A DNA stretch of 64,000 bases from Akebia trifoliata (GCA_017979445.1 JADQWC010000526.1:62001-126000), one strand, 5' to 3'; shown: positions 34,253-46,384, numbered from the stretch's first letter. Notes: a model not told the origin generated them from the sequence alone. Made by a program: numbers and translations.

Positions 34253-36228
34253 CAAGATTTACATCCTGCAAAATGCAAGATTAGATTTATCCCCTTTCTA
34301 AAAGTCAACGTTGCTTTTTATTGATTAGCCGACTGAGAAATTTTGATTGTTTTCAAATTGTGGTTTAGTAACTTAAATCATCAGCAAAAAGCAATATTGA
34401 CTTTAGTAAGGGCATTTTAAGGGGGTCTAACATCACCAATTTTCAGGGTTGTATTAGTAAATTACCTTACATTTATTTTTGCGAAACTATTGGTGCATCA
34501 AATGTGGCATGAATTGAAAAGCTGGAGTGGGAGAGGGGTCTAACAACCGAGACTCACACCCTAAGGAAAAAATACCAAAGTTGGGTGACGGGTTATGTTT
34601 GGCACAAAGTCAATATAGAGACCTAGACTTGGGGGATATTTTGCTCAAAGTCAATTGAAAGAATTTCCATCATTTTGTTTTGGCATGGAGTGAGACTTTT
34701 TCCTTGAATGTAAAAAAGATTTGAGTGCACCCAGTTAAAAATGGGAAAATTATTTAAAGGACCCTCATGGAGGGACTTCTTTCTAAATAGCCCCTAAATT
34801 TTCTTCGGTAGCTTCACAAGATATTTAGTAAACTTTTCATCTCTAAATGGTCCCTCATTATTGGGGAACTAATCACTTTTTTATTTAGTGTTGAGTTCAC
34901 CAATTTTTATTTTTTCTCGAACTCAACTCTAGTTTTTTATTTACTATTGAGTTCACAATTTTTACGGTTGAACTCTCCACTAGTTACTGTCGAGTTCACC
35001 CACTTTTATTTACCGTCGAACTCAACATTTTTATTTTTTGTCAAATTCATAATTTTTACTATCGAACTCACCACTATTTACTTTCAAGTTCAACAATAGT
35101 TCACCAGGTTTTATCTATTGTTGAGCTCCATGTTTTTTATTTACTATCAAGTTCACCACTTTTTAATTAAAAAGCAATGAACTCAACATTGGCAAATGTC
35201 ACCCATTATCAATTTTCGAGGTTTTTCAACTAAAATACATGCAAAGATCGACTAAAAACTTGAAATAATGACTTGTTTCGATGATTTATTTCAATTCAAA
35301 AGAACCATTCTTGATCGATTTTCATCTAAAAAATAAGAAAAAAGTGAACAAACCCTTGAAAATGGCTTCTTTATTCTTCTTTCTTGAATTCTTTTCGACG
35401 GAATGGAGTCTCTAAAACTCAATTGAGATGCCAAAAATCCAATTTTATTTTTTGAACATGTTGAGTTCGAATGGTTAGGGTATTCAATCGTTAGAAAAAT
35501 GGGAGATGAGGTCTAGGGGCTCTTAGGAAAGGTAAAGTTTAATAAATGGACAATTAAGAGACTGCTAAAAATTTAGGGACTATTTAGAAAGAAGTCCCTC
35601 CACAAGGGTCCTATAAGTAATTTTCCCTAAAGAAATTTATCACGTGATATGGGAGTTAGTCCCCCTAATGCTAAAGTGGTAGTCTTTAAATTCGTGAATA
35701 ATTTACATGTTATACAAATAATATTAAGGGCATTCTACTTGCACAATATGAAATATAATTATGTGTGACGCTGATGAATTAGCAATGGCATGACATCACA
35801 TTTATTGAAAAACACAATAGTGATTGATTAATGGAGAGAAAATTTCATGAGAAAATTTTGAAGTGGTTGAAATGCTTAGATTTTACTTGTTTTTTCAATA
35901 CACGTGGCATCATGCCATTGATTCATCAGTTTAGCATATAAATTTTTTAACAACAAATTTCTCCACCATTCTGTGTTCTTTGCATCCACTTAAGAGAGCC
36001 AAATAAAAAAACGGTGAAATGACCAAATTGATCATCCTAACAAAAAACTCTTTGTTCCAAACCTAGAAAAAGACTAACTTTTTGTTCGATAGGAAGTTAT
36101 CAAAAATTTTCATTGTGGCTTAGTAGGATCCTACTGAATGTACCTGAAAGGACTCGGTAGGAACCTACCGATTAGGTTATCTATAGGAACCTATTGAGTC
36201 CTTTCACAAAAATACAAAAGGATTCTAC
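34253..36228. other. Copia B right flank: second copy of the segmental duplication
   Basis: It matches 15507-16341 plus 24724-25857, with the CACTA-1 insertion absent. It carries the pre-insertion site TTTCAAGTTC at 35082-35091. There is no gene. Homology to the first copy ends at about 36228 (GGATTCTACT). Confidence 0.88.
34743..35627. mobile_element. TIR element M, copy 5 (complete, 885 bp)
   Basis: Terminal inverted repeats of about 48 bp: left GGGAAAATTATTTAAAGGAC (34743), right GGTCCTATAAGTAATTTTCCC ending 35627, both with CTTTCTAAATAG inside. The interior carries diverged alternating units of GAGTTCAC and TTTATTTACT (34885-35140). There is no ORF. The flanking 9-mers match only partly, so the superfamily (Mutator-like or other) is not fixed. 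Confidence 0.78.
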
Positions 36229-36319
36229 TAAATCTCTTATGCCGGCAATTTCGGTACTAAACTACCGAATAAAACTTCATGATTTGATTTTCTTTTGCTA
36301 TTGTGAATTTTCCTAATGG

Positions 36320-36403
36320 CACTACAGTAATATTTGGTTATAGCGATGGCTGTAACTATCGCTATAGTGTAAAGAACTGCCGCAAAATCCTATAGAGACA
36401 GTC
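36320..36403. mobile_element. Left end of an outer CACTA-like element
   Basis: It starts CACTACAGTAATATTTGG and has subterminal motifs of the CGATGGCTG/ATCGCTATAG type. It is interrupted by CACTA-2 at 36404; similar motifs (GCGACAGCCGC, GTCGTCGCTATAGC) resume at 49770-49850 on the far side. The right terminus was not found. Confidence 0.6.
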
Positions 36404-37230
36404 CACTACAACAAATATGGCAATTAGGAACGGTTTATTACCGTTCCTAAGCCACTATGAAACGGCTTACAGATCGTCTTTAATCGAGGCGTCGTTAAAG
36501 AGGTTAAACGGTTGAAAGGCGTTCTATATTTCATTATTTGGAACGGTTAAAAACAGTTCCAGATATTGGAATTTGGAATGGCTTAAAACCCTTCCTAATC
36601 TGCGTCTTTATATAACAGCACACGATAACCGGAAAAGATTTGAGACATCGTATTTTATAGAACTGATGTCCTACGTCTGAGACTTTAGACATCGGTTATA
36701 AACCGATATCTAAAATTGTTATGATATCTAAAATTAAATTTTTTTTTTTTTTTTTTTTGCTACTTGCCTATTACCCACGGTTAAAATATATCCAAATAGA
36801 GAACATTGAGGTTCTTTATCACATTAATTTACATACAAAAAGAGTTGCAATGAGCCATAATTTACAAATCCAAAATTACAATGCATCGATAAACCATTCA
36901 CAATCATTACACAAGCACAAGTGATTACAAGGAAGCAATGCCACCCCTCCCTATCTTCTTTAAGATCCCCACAATGCCTGCAACTACCAATAAAAGAATT
37001 CTTTCGTGCCACCACATTGCATACTCTCACGATGAGCTTCCGCACCTTCAAAAGAGTGTTTGAAACAAGTGTGTGTGTCTGCCATGACTGGGTTGAGGAG
37101 GAAATCTTCAATTCCACGTCAAGCTTCCTACGATTCCCTTTATCTGAACCCCCCCCCCCCCAAATGATCTTAAACACAACCGAAACAACAACGAAGGTGA
37201 TCTCACGAACCGCAACACTCTCGACCATCA

Positions 37231-37558
37231 ATTACGCTTAAATCATCATCAACTCATCATCCCATTCGACAACAAGGAAAATGCAGTCCCCAACCACAAG
37301 AAGCAACAAAGTAGTAGTTCAGAAAAAATGGTCCCTCTTACTCTTCCTCTTCGAGACAATAACAAAGAAAAAAGGTTTCAAGATGGGAAATCTACATCTA
37401 TTAATAAAAACAGGATCTTGAAGCCATCTTCACTTCATCTATGTATTCAAGTCAACGAACCAGATTCAACTTTGGGTTTGAAGCTTTGGGATCCTTTAGA
37501 CTCTGAGAAAAATGTGTGGGATTACTCTGATTCTCCATCATTCACCTATGAAACATGA
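37231..37558 (+). pseudogene. Captured exon of an unknown host gene
   Basis: The open frame runs about 105 codons upstream through an ATG at 37328 to the stop at 37556. It includes PFDNKENAVPNHKKQ, a Ser run, LKPSSLHLCIQVNEPDSTLG and LWDPLDSEKNVWDYSD. The composition looks like real protein (ordered, mixed residues), but I do not recognise the family. It lies in a transposon with other captured exons, so a fragment is the likeliest reading. Confidence 0.45.
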
Positions 37559-38076
37559 GACACAACTCAACTAATACTCACACATATCCCCAAGAAGAAA
37601 AGATGAAATCTATTACTGATACAGGCATACAACAAATAAAGAACAAAAAGAATCCATCTAAGAAAATTACATATGAGCACAAAAACAACACAAGAATGTT
37701 AAGAAACATGAGAGACACAACTCAACTATATAGATTAGAGACGCAAACAAAGCACTGATTTAAAAACAAAACCAAAAACAATATAGATTACAACACCAAA
37801 AACAAAAACAAAACTGCAAAAAATAGAAGAAAACCGAACTAATTAAAATAGTTTTGAGACCACCGAAAACAGCACCAAAATGTATAAAGGAGAAAAGAAG
37901 AAGAAAACCCAATTCAGAAAAATGTATCAGAAGACAAGAGTAAGAACACTGATTTAAACAGAAAAAAAACACCCTATATGGATAAACTTTCAGAATAATA
38001 AGGAAAGAGAAGACATAATGGAGAAAAGAAACAGCAGGAATAGCAGATACTACAATCACAAAAAAATTAAATATCT

Positions 38077-38343
38077 GTATTTTCACCACCAGGCTGTCTA
38101 TTTCACTTAAACACCGTTTTCCTTCCTTGACATCTCCTTCAAGTTTTGTGGCAATGGCTTCTATATGTAGGAAAATGGTGAGGATGGATATCAAACAACT
38201 AAACACCCAAAAAATGATAAAATTACCTTACGCTGACGATTTTCATATTCTTCCAGAACATTGTGGTTTAGAAAAAGAATAGAATTTGCTTCAGAAATAT
38301 TATCTTGAATTGCAGCTTCCAATTCCTCAATAGTACCAGGCAT
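38077..38343 (-). pseudogene. Captured SMC5 fragment (two exons)
   Basis: Exon 38227-38343 (acceptor TTGCAG, donor GTAATT) encodes MPGTIEELEAAIQDNISEAN and NHNVLEEYENRQRK. Exon 38077-38160 encodes KLEGDVKEGKRCLSEIDSL. These match the second coiled coil of structural maintenance of chromosomes protein 5, part of the SMC5/6 DNA-repair complex. The ATPase heads and hinge are absent. The second exon lacks a donor at its end and is one base out of frame when joined to the first, so the fragment is dead as SMC5. Confidence 0.75.
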
Positions 38344-38627
38344 CTGCAATTATAAAAAGTGCGAAAATAGTGAACATTAAGCTTCAAGGAAGCCTAATCC
38401 AATTAGGCAGATCCAATTATATTACTTGAATATTCTAGAGGCATTGTTTTGCTCCTTCTTTTTATTTCTCATTTAGATACTTCTAAAATATATCTTACTC
38501 TAGATCAGTATATAATGACAAAAACATTGTTGACAATTGACAATGATTATATAAAATAAGATAGAAATTTTGAGTATTTCAAGAAGCACAACTATAAAGT
38601 ATCAAAACAACGGGCAAGTAAACTAAC

Positions 38628-38847
38628 CACATTCAACTTCTTTCCTAGTTGAGGAATGCCACATCGTTCAGAAAGACTAGGATATACCTGTGATAAATAA
38701 ATGACATTCAAAAAGTACAAAAAATAATATATGAAGTATTAAGGTCATAATAATCATTTTAGGAAGAGCAATAGTTACCGGACGAGTGCGAAAGAAGTTC
38801 TCCTCATATGCAAGTGCTTCTGCAGTGCTCCTGTTTTGATTAATGTC
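38628..38847 (-). pseudogene. Captured dynamin-related GTPase fragment (two exons)
   Basis: Exon 38779-38847 encodes DINQNRSTAEALAYEENFF and exon 38628-38687 encodes VYPSLSERCGIPQLGKKLNV. The pair matches the end of the GTPase region in dynamin-related proteins (EEKFF..RPVY..L..R.G.PQLAKKLN). All four splice sites are plausible (AG acceptors, GT donors). The G1-G4 nucleotide-binding motifs and stalk are missing. It lies on the same strand just upstream of the SMC5 exons, so a spliced transcript could join them. Confidence 0.75.
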
Positions 38848-39473
38848 CTATCATAACAATTTTACAGTAAACAGAACATAATTAGTCCAATTTATATTCT
38901 TCAAAAGGACCATATAACCAAGAAGTGGCAAATTTTGTAATTTAACATTGTTTCTCTAATGCTTGGCTTTCAATTTCACAATATTCAGGTGCATTGGGAT
39001 CCATTGTTCTGATAAGCATCTATAAAACTGGTGTATTAATAAAGAAAAAGGTATAAAAGCTTAGAGGAGAGAGCTCCATAAGTACGAGAGATTTACTTAG
39101 GTAACTTTTAATAAGAGAATACGTTATGTGCAATTTGCTTCCTGTGCGTATGAGAAAACATTAAGTTCCATCATTGAGAAAACTCTCTAAAATGGTTGAA
39201 TCTGCTTCCGTATTTTTAATATATGATTTTTTCTGCAAATTTTTAACAAGCTATATATATATACATTGATTAGGAGACGAGTTAAGATGGGGACTGGGCA
39301 GGTTCTGTTACTTAGCTGAAGATAAAAGTTTAACGTGAGATTTCATCAGTTTGTAATATAGTGGTGATAATGAGATTCCCAAATCCAAAAAAAAAAACAA
39401 AAAAAAACTCATAGTTGGTACATAGTATAAGATGTGTATATGGTATCAAACCAAGGATTTTTTTTCCCATTAC

Positions 39474-40290
39474 CTTCATATAATTGATGCTTAAGCCAGC
39501 AAATAATTGTTTATATCCCTGATTACGTACAATGTAGGAAAGCCCATCCATTGTGCTGCAGTATCCGGGATCACCTTGTTGAAACGATGGTTGCAAACTT
39601 TGTACCTGAGAATATCATTGAAACCAAGAAATCAATCAAAACCATTTAGTTTCCAGCAAGTGTAGTAACTATAGAAATAAGATACCTGTCTGGTAGACCT
39701 TTAGGTTTATACACTGTGTGGTGGTTAATGTGAGGCACATGTAGGAGGGTAGGACCTACCATTCAATTAACTCCACCAGGGAGGTCTTCTAGTTAGGACT
39801 TGGGACAACACCTCATTGGACGATCCTAACATTTTGATCCATTTAATGGTGAATCTACTCCTGAAAGTGCACCACATTCACTGCTGTTTTGTCGAGCAAC
39901 CACTCTACAATGCATTTGGCTAGTACCTTAGGTTTCCTAATTAGAATGGTAGTTCCCTTTTTCAAGCCTTCATGGATCAATTCAATTTCATAGCATTGAT
40001 CTCTCGGTAGAGTACTCACAATTTTTAGAAGTAAAGAAAAAGAAAGAAAAAAATGATTTTATAACTATAACTATAGTATATAAGAGGTAAATTGGGGGAC
40101 AATATCTGCATCTGTCTCCTAACGACATCCAACGGGTATGTGAAGGTCTATCCGAACAGTCCAGCTAAAGCTTCACAAGAGAGATGCATCATAACAGATT
40201 TTTGGTGTTCTTCAAGGACCCGCCCCTTGAGTTCCTCGTAAATGTAGAACTTCAGACTAGCAGAAAGGAGGATCCCAATGAGTGTTGGAC
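39474..40290 (-). pseudogene. Captured mitochondrial carrier fragment (CoA-transporter type, two exons)
   Basis: Exon 40106-40290 encodes GPTLIGILLSASLKFYIYEE and the carrier signature PLDVVRRQMQ, preceded by an in-frame TAG where the family has Gln (LFG-stop-TFTYP). Exon 39474-39605 encodes MDGLSYIVRNQGYKQLFAGL, ending INYMK at a GTAATG donor. These are consecutive parts of repeats 2 and 3 of an inner-membrane carrier; best remembered match is the plant mitochondrial coenzyme A transporter. Between them lies an unrelated 500-bp stretch. The exon 40106 end lacks a GT donor. Confidence 0.78.
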
Positions 40291-41307
40291 CTGTTCAATG
40301 AAGAAGTGAAGCCTTATTCTAAAGTTGCAACAAAGTGGTAGTCCAAATTGAAAGATCTAATAGTTGTCATGTATTGCAAGGTTGAAAACAGAATTGTAGT
40401 TGCATTTGAATGTATAGTACATCTCTTCGTCATTAGAGACAAAAAAGGTTATGTAGACTGGCTTGTTCGGCAGCCTAGGACCGTCACTAAATCGAAGCCC
40501 ATTCCATGACCCAAGATAGAATCAAGCTATCATTATGGTATCTATCTTCACGGACAGAGTAGACTATACTGTGGAGTAGCACAATTGGGGTGATGACATG
40601 CCAGTAGATTAGAGATAGATGGAAGCACTATGGCTTGGGTTGCCTAACATGCAAGGTGATGCTCTTAACTGCCTCATTACTTGGGTAGTGACCCAATTAT
40701 AGTGTCATGGGTGTGGAGAACCCTTCAACATGGTATGCACGCCTACTAACAAAGCATCAAGGCATGGTACCGGGGTAGCAGGTGTACTCGGACATTTAAG
40801 GCCTGTGTTAGCCCCCGCCCCAACACAGCAATCTACCCCTCTATAGTATGCAATACTAAGACTTTGAAATCTTTCCTGCCCTGCTGTGTCCCAAATCTAT
40901 CGATTCAAACAAACATTGTTTCAGCAAAAGCAAACACAATGAGATTCTCAAATAGGAAAAACTTCAAATAGATATATAAACACATGCTCTTGAGGAAATA
41001 AGAACCCACTTGCAGAGTTACATCCTTGTGCTGCGATAGTACACTTGGGTTAAATTGAAGAAATTAAGACCACATTCTTGAAATAACAATGCATATCAAG
41101 AAAAGTTATCAGCTATGTAAGGGAAATTAGGATGGAACATTAAACCACGTAGTTTCAAGCTGATTGCCTTCCCTGCATTCTCGATAGTGAAGAAAAATGA
41201 GGGGGGAAGAAGAAAAAAGAAAAAGGAACTCTTAAAAACATCTAAATCACATCAACAATATCAAAGGAAATAAAACAAGGTCATATTAAAGGTATGGAAT
41301 CAAGAAC

Positions 41308-41397
41308 CTCTACATCTATTTGCACCACTTCAAGACTCCCATCCAAAGAATTACGGTCGCCAACCACAAACTCCAAGGCCTCAATCAGCAGATTTGG
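41308..41397 (-). pseudogene. Candidate captured exon, unknown gene
   Basis: This 30-codon frame is bounded by AG (minus strand, 41399-41398) and GT (41307-41306). It reads NLLIEALEFVVGDRNSLDGS then LEVVQIDVE. It keeps the same strand as the carrier, dynamin and SMC5 exons. I do not recognise the source gene. Confidence 0.4.
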
Positions 41398-41399
41398 CT

Positions 41400-43854
41400 G
41401 CCATGAAAATAAAAAAGAGGAACAAGTATAATCTTTAACAACTATCATAGTTTATAAAAGGACCAAAACATAAAGAGAAAGAGGATTCGGATAATGTTTA
41501 CTATTATTTCCTTCAATGACAATGTGATGCACTCGAGTCCGAAATCCAATTGGTGAACTTTTGCCTCCATAATTTGAAACCATAACAATCGTTTTTAAGG
41601 ATTTAGAAAGAAAATTGAATATCTTGTTCAAGACTGTTGATTTTTCTCATGCCTGAGACATTGGCTCAAGACGAGATTTAAATCAATATGCAGTAGTACT
41701 TGCTAACAGAGTTAAGTGCGTCCATAAGAAGTCACGTATTTGCACAAATCACTGACAAAGCTTACAACCCACCCACCCTTGCACACACATTCATGCATGA
41801 AAAAATGAACCACCACATGTAACATATATTTATCTAACTTAAATACAACACAAATAATGCAAACAAAAGCATACAAATTCATCCAATATTAGCACATACA
41901 TTAGACCTGCATAAATATGTGCATGCATCCATACACATAAAAGTAGAAACAGATGCAAAAGTGTCGATTTACATGGATACAATGATAGTTTTTGAGAAGC
42001 ATCTTCTACTTGTGATTGTAAGATACAGAAGTGTATTGCAAAAAACACTGGTGAATAAGAGAAGCTATTTTCCCAACATAGGGTGAACTGGGAGGCCTGG
42101 ACATGAGCAAACAGGTGGACAAGCAGAGGAAGCTTAGTTGAGAGTTGCACATCCACCAATAATTTAGGAATTAGGGGATTTCAGGAGTTGCAAATCCTGG
42201 GGTTCTGAAACCCACATAGCTAAAGCGGAGTTGAGTCACAAGAGTTGCCACTTCAACTCCCTCAACCCTACGCTACAGTTCAGGATAATAATTATATTCT
42301 ATTCTGCACAATAAAAGGTTGATACAAATTCAGAATACCAAAAGAAGAGACAAAAAAAATAAAAATATAAGCCTTTAATAAATATTTTTGAAATAAAATT
42401 TTCTGGATTAAAAATCAACTAGAATCACGAATTAGATAACAAAACTAACATGAATACTCGGATTTGTAATAATTTCTATCAAACTCCACAAAACATACAG
42501 ATTCCAACCGATTTACCAAAGATAACAACCTAAAGAGCAGAATCAAAAATTGCAAATGAAAACATCATAGACGAACAAGATGAGCTGAAATCGATGAAGA
42601 TTAAGAGGAACAACAAAGACGAGAACGCTGCATCTACCTGGAACTAGTGATGGAACAGAGATGATTGTTTTTGAGAAATCGAATCAATATGAAGATTTTT
42701 ACTGATTTTGAAAAACTTTGAAATAAATCAAGAGAAGAAGAATCTGAATTAAAATAAATATACCTGCCTTTAAAAATTAAATTAAAATTTAGATCGAATA
42801 ATAGAATTACATACCTTTCAATTTGAATAATCTGAGAATCACTCTTCAGCCTCAAGAAGTAAATTCAGATGGCAATTTATGAAAACTATCAATCTTTCTT
42901 AGTTTTCTCCTATCTAAACCTTAGTTTCGCAATTTTTCTAGGGTTTCTTCTTATATCTTCCATCTCCTTAGTCCCAAATGTTGTCAAAGAGAGATCAAAA
43001 GAGATGTTGTTTCAGATTTTGGGAGAGTTCTTCTCCGACTGATAGAGAGAGAGGTTTCAGATTTTGGAGGTTTTCGAGTTCTCCGACTGTGTGAGAGAAA
43101 GAGAGAGATATGAAGCCAACGAGTTAAAGATGGAAGAGACTGAGAGATCGATTAACGCTGTGTTTGGATTGAGGGAACGGGAGGGAAGGGAAGAGAAAAT
43201 ATGCTATTTTCTCTTCCTTTCTCCTGTTTGGATTGTTAAGTAAGGAGGGAAGAGAAGAAAAACAGAGGGAAGAGAAGGGAAAAAGTGCCGAATTTTGTTC
43301 CCCCCAAAATCGGAGTGACGAGGAGGGAAAGGAAGAGAACATCTTTTTTATTCCAAATTTGCCCTCATTTTTTTTTAAATTTCCAAAATTTATTTATATT
43401 GACAGTCCTTTTATTACTCTTTACACCCCAAGTAATAAAACTCAGAAACCTAGAGGTGTACAGAACGAAGAGTCCAGCTCGAACTCGAGTAGGAGACGAC
43501 CTCTCTCTCTCTCTCATTCTTCTGGTTTTCTTCAAGAAACCGCGAGTGAAGTGTGCGCGAATTTTTTAGGCCGTGTTCTCGAAACAGGGAGGAAGTCTTC
43601 ACTCTGTCTGTGCGTGTTAAGTTCGTCTAGACGGAGCTCTCTCTATTCTCTTCCCTCTCTTATCTCTCTATGTTCATCTACACGGTGATTCGCCATTCCG
43701 AAGAGCTTGTATTACTCTCTCCAGTGTTCTCTGCAAAAGCCCCAACATCTCACCCCAGTTGATTCCTCTGTTACTCTCTTCTCCACCATGATCGTAATCT
43801 CACGAATCTCTCCAGTGTTCGCTGATTGTTGATTCCTCTGTTCAGAGGCTGATT
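41400..43854. other. CACTA-2 middle, promoter-like and purine-rich DNA
   Basis: No recognised exon. From 42880 to 43110 there is CT/GA-rich leader-like sequence between the two divergent exon groups. 43150-43360 is a purine-rich block (GTGTTTGGATTGAGGGAA) that recurs inverted at 49200-49375. 43490-43520 is a (CT)n run. The region could supply transcription starts for both groups, which is inference only. Confidence 0.4.
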
Positions 43855-44079
43855 TGACCTCCTCATGGGACAAGGATGATGAGTATGAGAAATTCATTAG
43901 GAGAATGAATCCACCAAGGTCTGTAATTTCTTCCTTTTAATGTATCTGAAAGTCATTTTAAACCTAACTCAAGATATTCCAGAGTTTTACAACTCTGTTT
44001 TTTTTCTCAAATTTTTTATTATAACTTTTATAGGTTTGAAATGGACAATGAAGCTTGCAAGATTGCAACAGCTATAAGG
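43846..44079 (+). pseudogene. Captured ACT-domain-repeat (ACR) protein fragment (two exons)
   Basis: Exon ending at 43918 encodes LTSSWDKDDEYEKFIRRMNP (GT donor at 43919). Exon 44034-44079 encodes FEMDNEACKIATAIR after a TATAG acceptor. Spliced, they give the N-terminus typical of plant ACR proteins (D.E.EK...RMNPPRV..DN..C..AT.I), just before the first ACT domain. No ACT domain follows, because the next exon is from importin-5. Confidence 0.72.
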
Positions 44080-44129
44080 GTAAGTCACTTTTTTGGATTT
44101 CTTGCTTTATTGTTCTTTTCTGCATCCAG

Positions 44130-44702
44130 ATTGGTGATTGCTTGGGAACTTTGATCAAGACATTCAAGGCCTCTTTCTTACCTTTCTTCGACGAACTTTC
44201 ATCGTATACAACACCTATGTGGGTAAGTTCTTTAATAAAAACACTATAGAATCCTTTTTTCTGCATGTTATTTAAAGTCCTTCATTAATTTAGCAACCTA
44301 GTATCTAAGATGGTTTTAACTTTAATATTTGTATGTACTGCTCGTTTTTAATATCCGTTCTCATCATTGTAGTCATCATAAACAGATAATGTTGTGACTA
44401 GGCATCCTAATGCACTACATTTAGATAATGTAATGGCATATGACATTGCCTTACATTCAATTTTTTTCTTCCCTTACCAAAACTATTTCTTTTAATATAT
44501 TGTTACATTAGTTCTTACTTAATAGTCCCCCAAAATAGGATGTTCTTAGGCCACCTGTTTAAACATTGGCAATATTTGTTGGCCTTTCAATTGTTACTCT
44601 GTGTTGGCAGGTTGTTCCTGCCTGGTTAGGCTGCTTGCCAATAAAAGATGGTTTAACTGAGGCTAAAGTTGTGCACGAGCAACTGTGTTCAATGGTGGAA
44701 AG
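44130..44702 (+). pseudogene. Captured importin-5 (karyopherin) fragment (two exons)
   Basis: Exon 44130-44222 encodes IGDCLGTLIKTFKASFLPFF and ends TPMW at a GTAAG donor. Exon 44611-44702 encodes WLGCLPIKDGLTEAKVVHEQ, LCSMVER. Both are HEAT-repeat segments from the C-terminal half of importin-5/importin-beta-3-like nuclear import receptors. In the intact protein these segments are separated by further sequence, so at least one exon is missing. About 50 bp at the end of the first exon and its intron (44209-44258) is repeated at 45572-45619. Confidence 0.82.
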
Positions 44703-45839
44703 GTGAGGGGTGGGTCTGAAAAATTGCAGCACATTTACCTTATCTATGATCATCATGTTTTCTTCTTATCCCAAACATACCTATTTACCTTGAGTGCTCC
44801 TTTAATATTACAACTCTCTTGGCATCTTGTAAACCTGGGAATACAATCATTTTTTTACAATATTTTTCTTTTACAAGTATCCATAAGATCGACACTAGGC
44901 AACCAATGAATGGCATAAACAAGCACCATGTGGCATTCACATGGTCCCTGATTGGCTTAACGGGGACTACCATGTCATACTGATATGTAAGTCCTATATC
45001 TATTTTTCATGTAGAGTCTGCACCATTAATAATTATTTATCCAGACACTTGGAAGGCTCTGTTATATTCTAGGTAGTATCTGTGTCACCACCCTTTTTTA
45101 CCTGCTCTCACCTTATGCTTCTACTCTCTGTTTATGCTATCTTTGAAAGAAAGAAGAGTCTGTACATCAAGCTAGGATGTTAGGGTGATAGGCCAAACAT
45201 AAAGCCTCCTGGTTGGGACCCATCAGGAAAAGTGAGCAATTATAATAAGATGAAGAGGAATTTTCTTAGTGACAGTAAGCCCAGTTGATTCAGCCATGTC
45301 TGATTTCCCTTTTACACCATTGAATGGCCTATGACTTTTGTACTATTGGGTAATTTAATTATAACCTTCGTATTGTTTTTTCAGCGTTAATCCCTGGAAG
45401 ATGGGTGATTGCAAGACTCTGTGATTATTAAGTTAGTCCAAGCGAGCGTCTGACTTTGAATATTCCTCCTTTCCTTTGAATACCCCTTATTAGTTTTTAG
45501 GCATTAACCTTATATTGTTGGCAACACCCATTACAAGCATTGTTTTAAAACGTGGTTTTAGGCTTTCATCAACACCTATGTGGGTAAGTTCTTTAATAAA
45601 AACACTATAGAATCCTTTTCTCCTCCAACCTATATAAAGTTTGCAACAAATTAGTTGAGTATAGGCTTTCATCATCTTGTCTTGGTCTCAACCATACCTG
45701 AGTCAGATCTAGAGACCAAGTTTTGGAACCATGGATATGTCCATACGTATGACTTGAGGCAAGCACCATGGGTGTGTTCGATAGTCCTAGTAGAAGCCTT
45801 TAGTTGAAGTACAATCACCTTGAGGGAGACAATGCCTCG

Positions 45840-46384
45840 TAAATACTACTCTATCCCCGGGATTCTGGTATCTATTGATGGGCAGGTAGTTGGAGTAATA
45901 GCCATATCCGATCCATTAAAACCGGGTGCTCGAGATGTTATATCCATTCTCAAGTCCATGAATGTGAGGAGCATTATGGTGACAGGTGACAATTGGGGCA
46001 CGGCACATTCCATTGCTAAGGAGGTTGGGATTGAGATTGAGAGTGTTGTTGCTGAGGCCAAGCCTGACCAAAAAGCAGAGAAAGTAAAGGAGTTACAGGT
46101 ATAAACATTAATCATATTTTGCATACGGTTGTTATCTTTGTGTGTTTAACCAATAAATACTTGTATTTGTTATCATTTGGGCTTTGGGTTACAATCTTCT
46201 CGGCATTCTGATTGCTACTGGTGTCCTTTTCCCATCTACTGGATTCCGTCTACCTCCATGGATTGCTGGGGCTGCAATGGCAGCCTCATCAGTTAGTGTG
46301 GTTTGCTGTTCTCTCTTGTTGAAGAATTACAGAAGACCCATGAGCTTGGACAACCTAGAGATTAGTGGGATCCAGGTTGAGTAA
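45840..46384 (+). pseudogene. Captured HMA5-type copper ATPase fragment (two exons)
   Basis: The exon ending at 46098 encodes GILVSIDGQVVGVIAISDPL and NVRSIMVTGDNWGTAHSIAK, the P/N-domain boundary of P1B-type heavy-metal ATPases. The exon from about 46171 to 46384 encodes [10 protein letters not shown] and [20 protein letters not shown] to a stop, the last two membrane helices and C-terminus. The catalytic hinge exon with GDGxND between them is missing, as are the DKTGT and CPC motifs. It matches plant HMA5/RAN1 copper pumps. No function as a pump is possible. Confidence 0.85.

Noticed and set aside
34734..35636. 9-bp Mutator-type target duplication around M copy 5
   Set aside because: GTTAAAAAT and TAAAGAAAT agree at only about five positions, so the superfamily was left open.
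36824..37241. Overlapping ORFs on both strands near the left end of CACTA-2
   Set aside because: Neither has a domain, and both read through the same DNA; splice or codon evidence is lacking.
37760..38206. 148-codon minus ORF rich in Phe/Leu
   Set aside because: Only the part at 38077-38160 is an SMC5 exon; the rest is intron-like AT-rich sequence giving artificial hydrophobic residues.
43124..43688. ORFs over the purine-rich block and CT repeats in CACTA-2
   Set aside because: Low-complexity translation of GGGAAG and (CT)n sequence on both strands.
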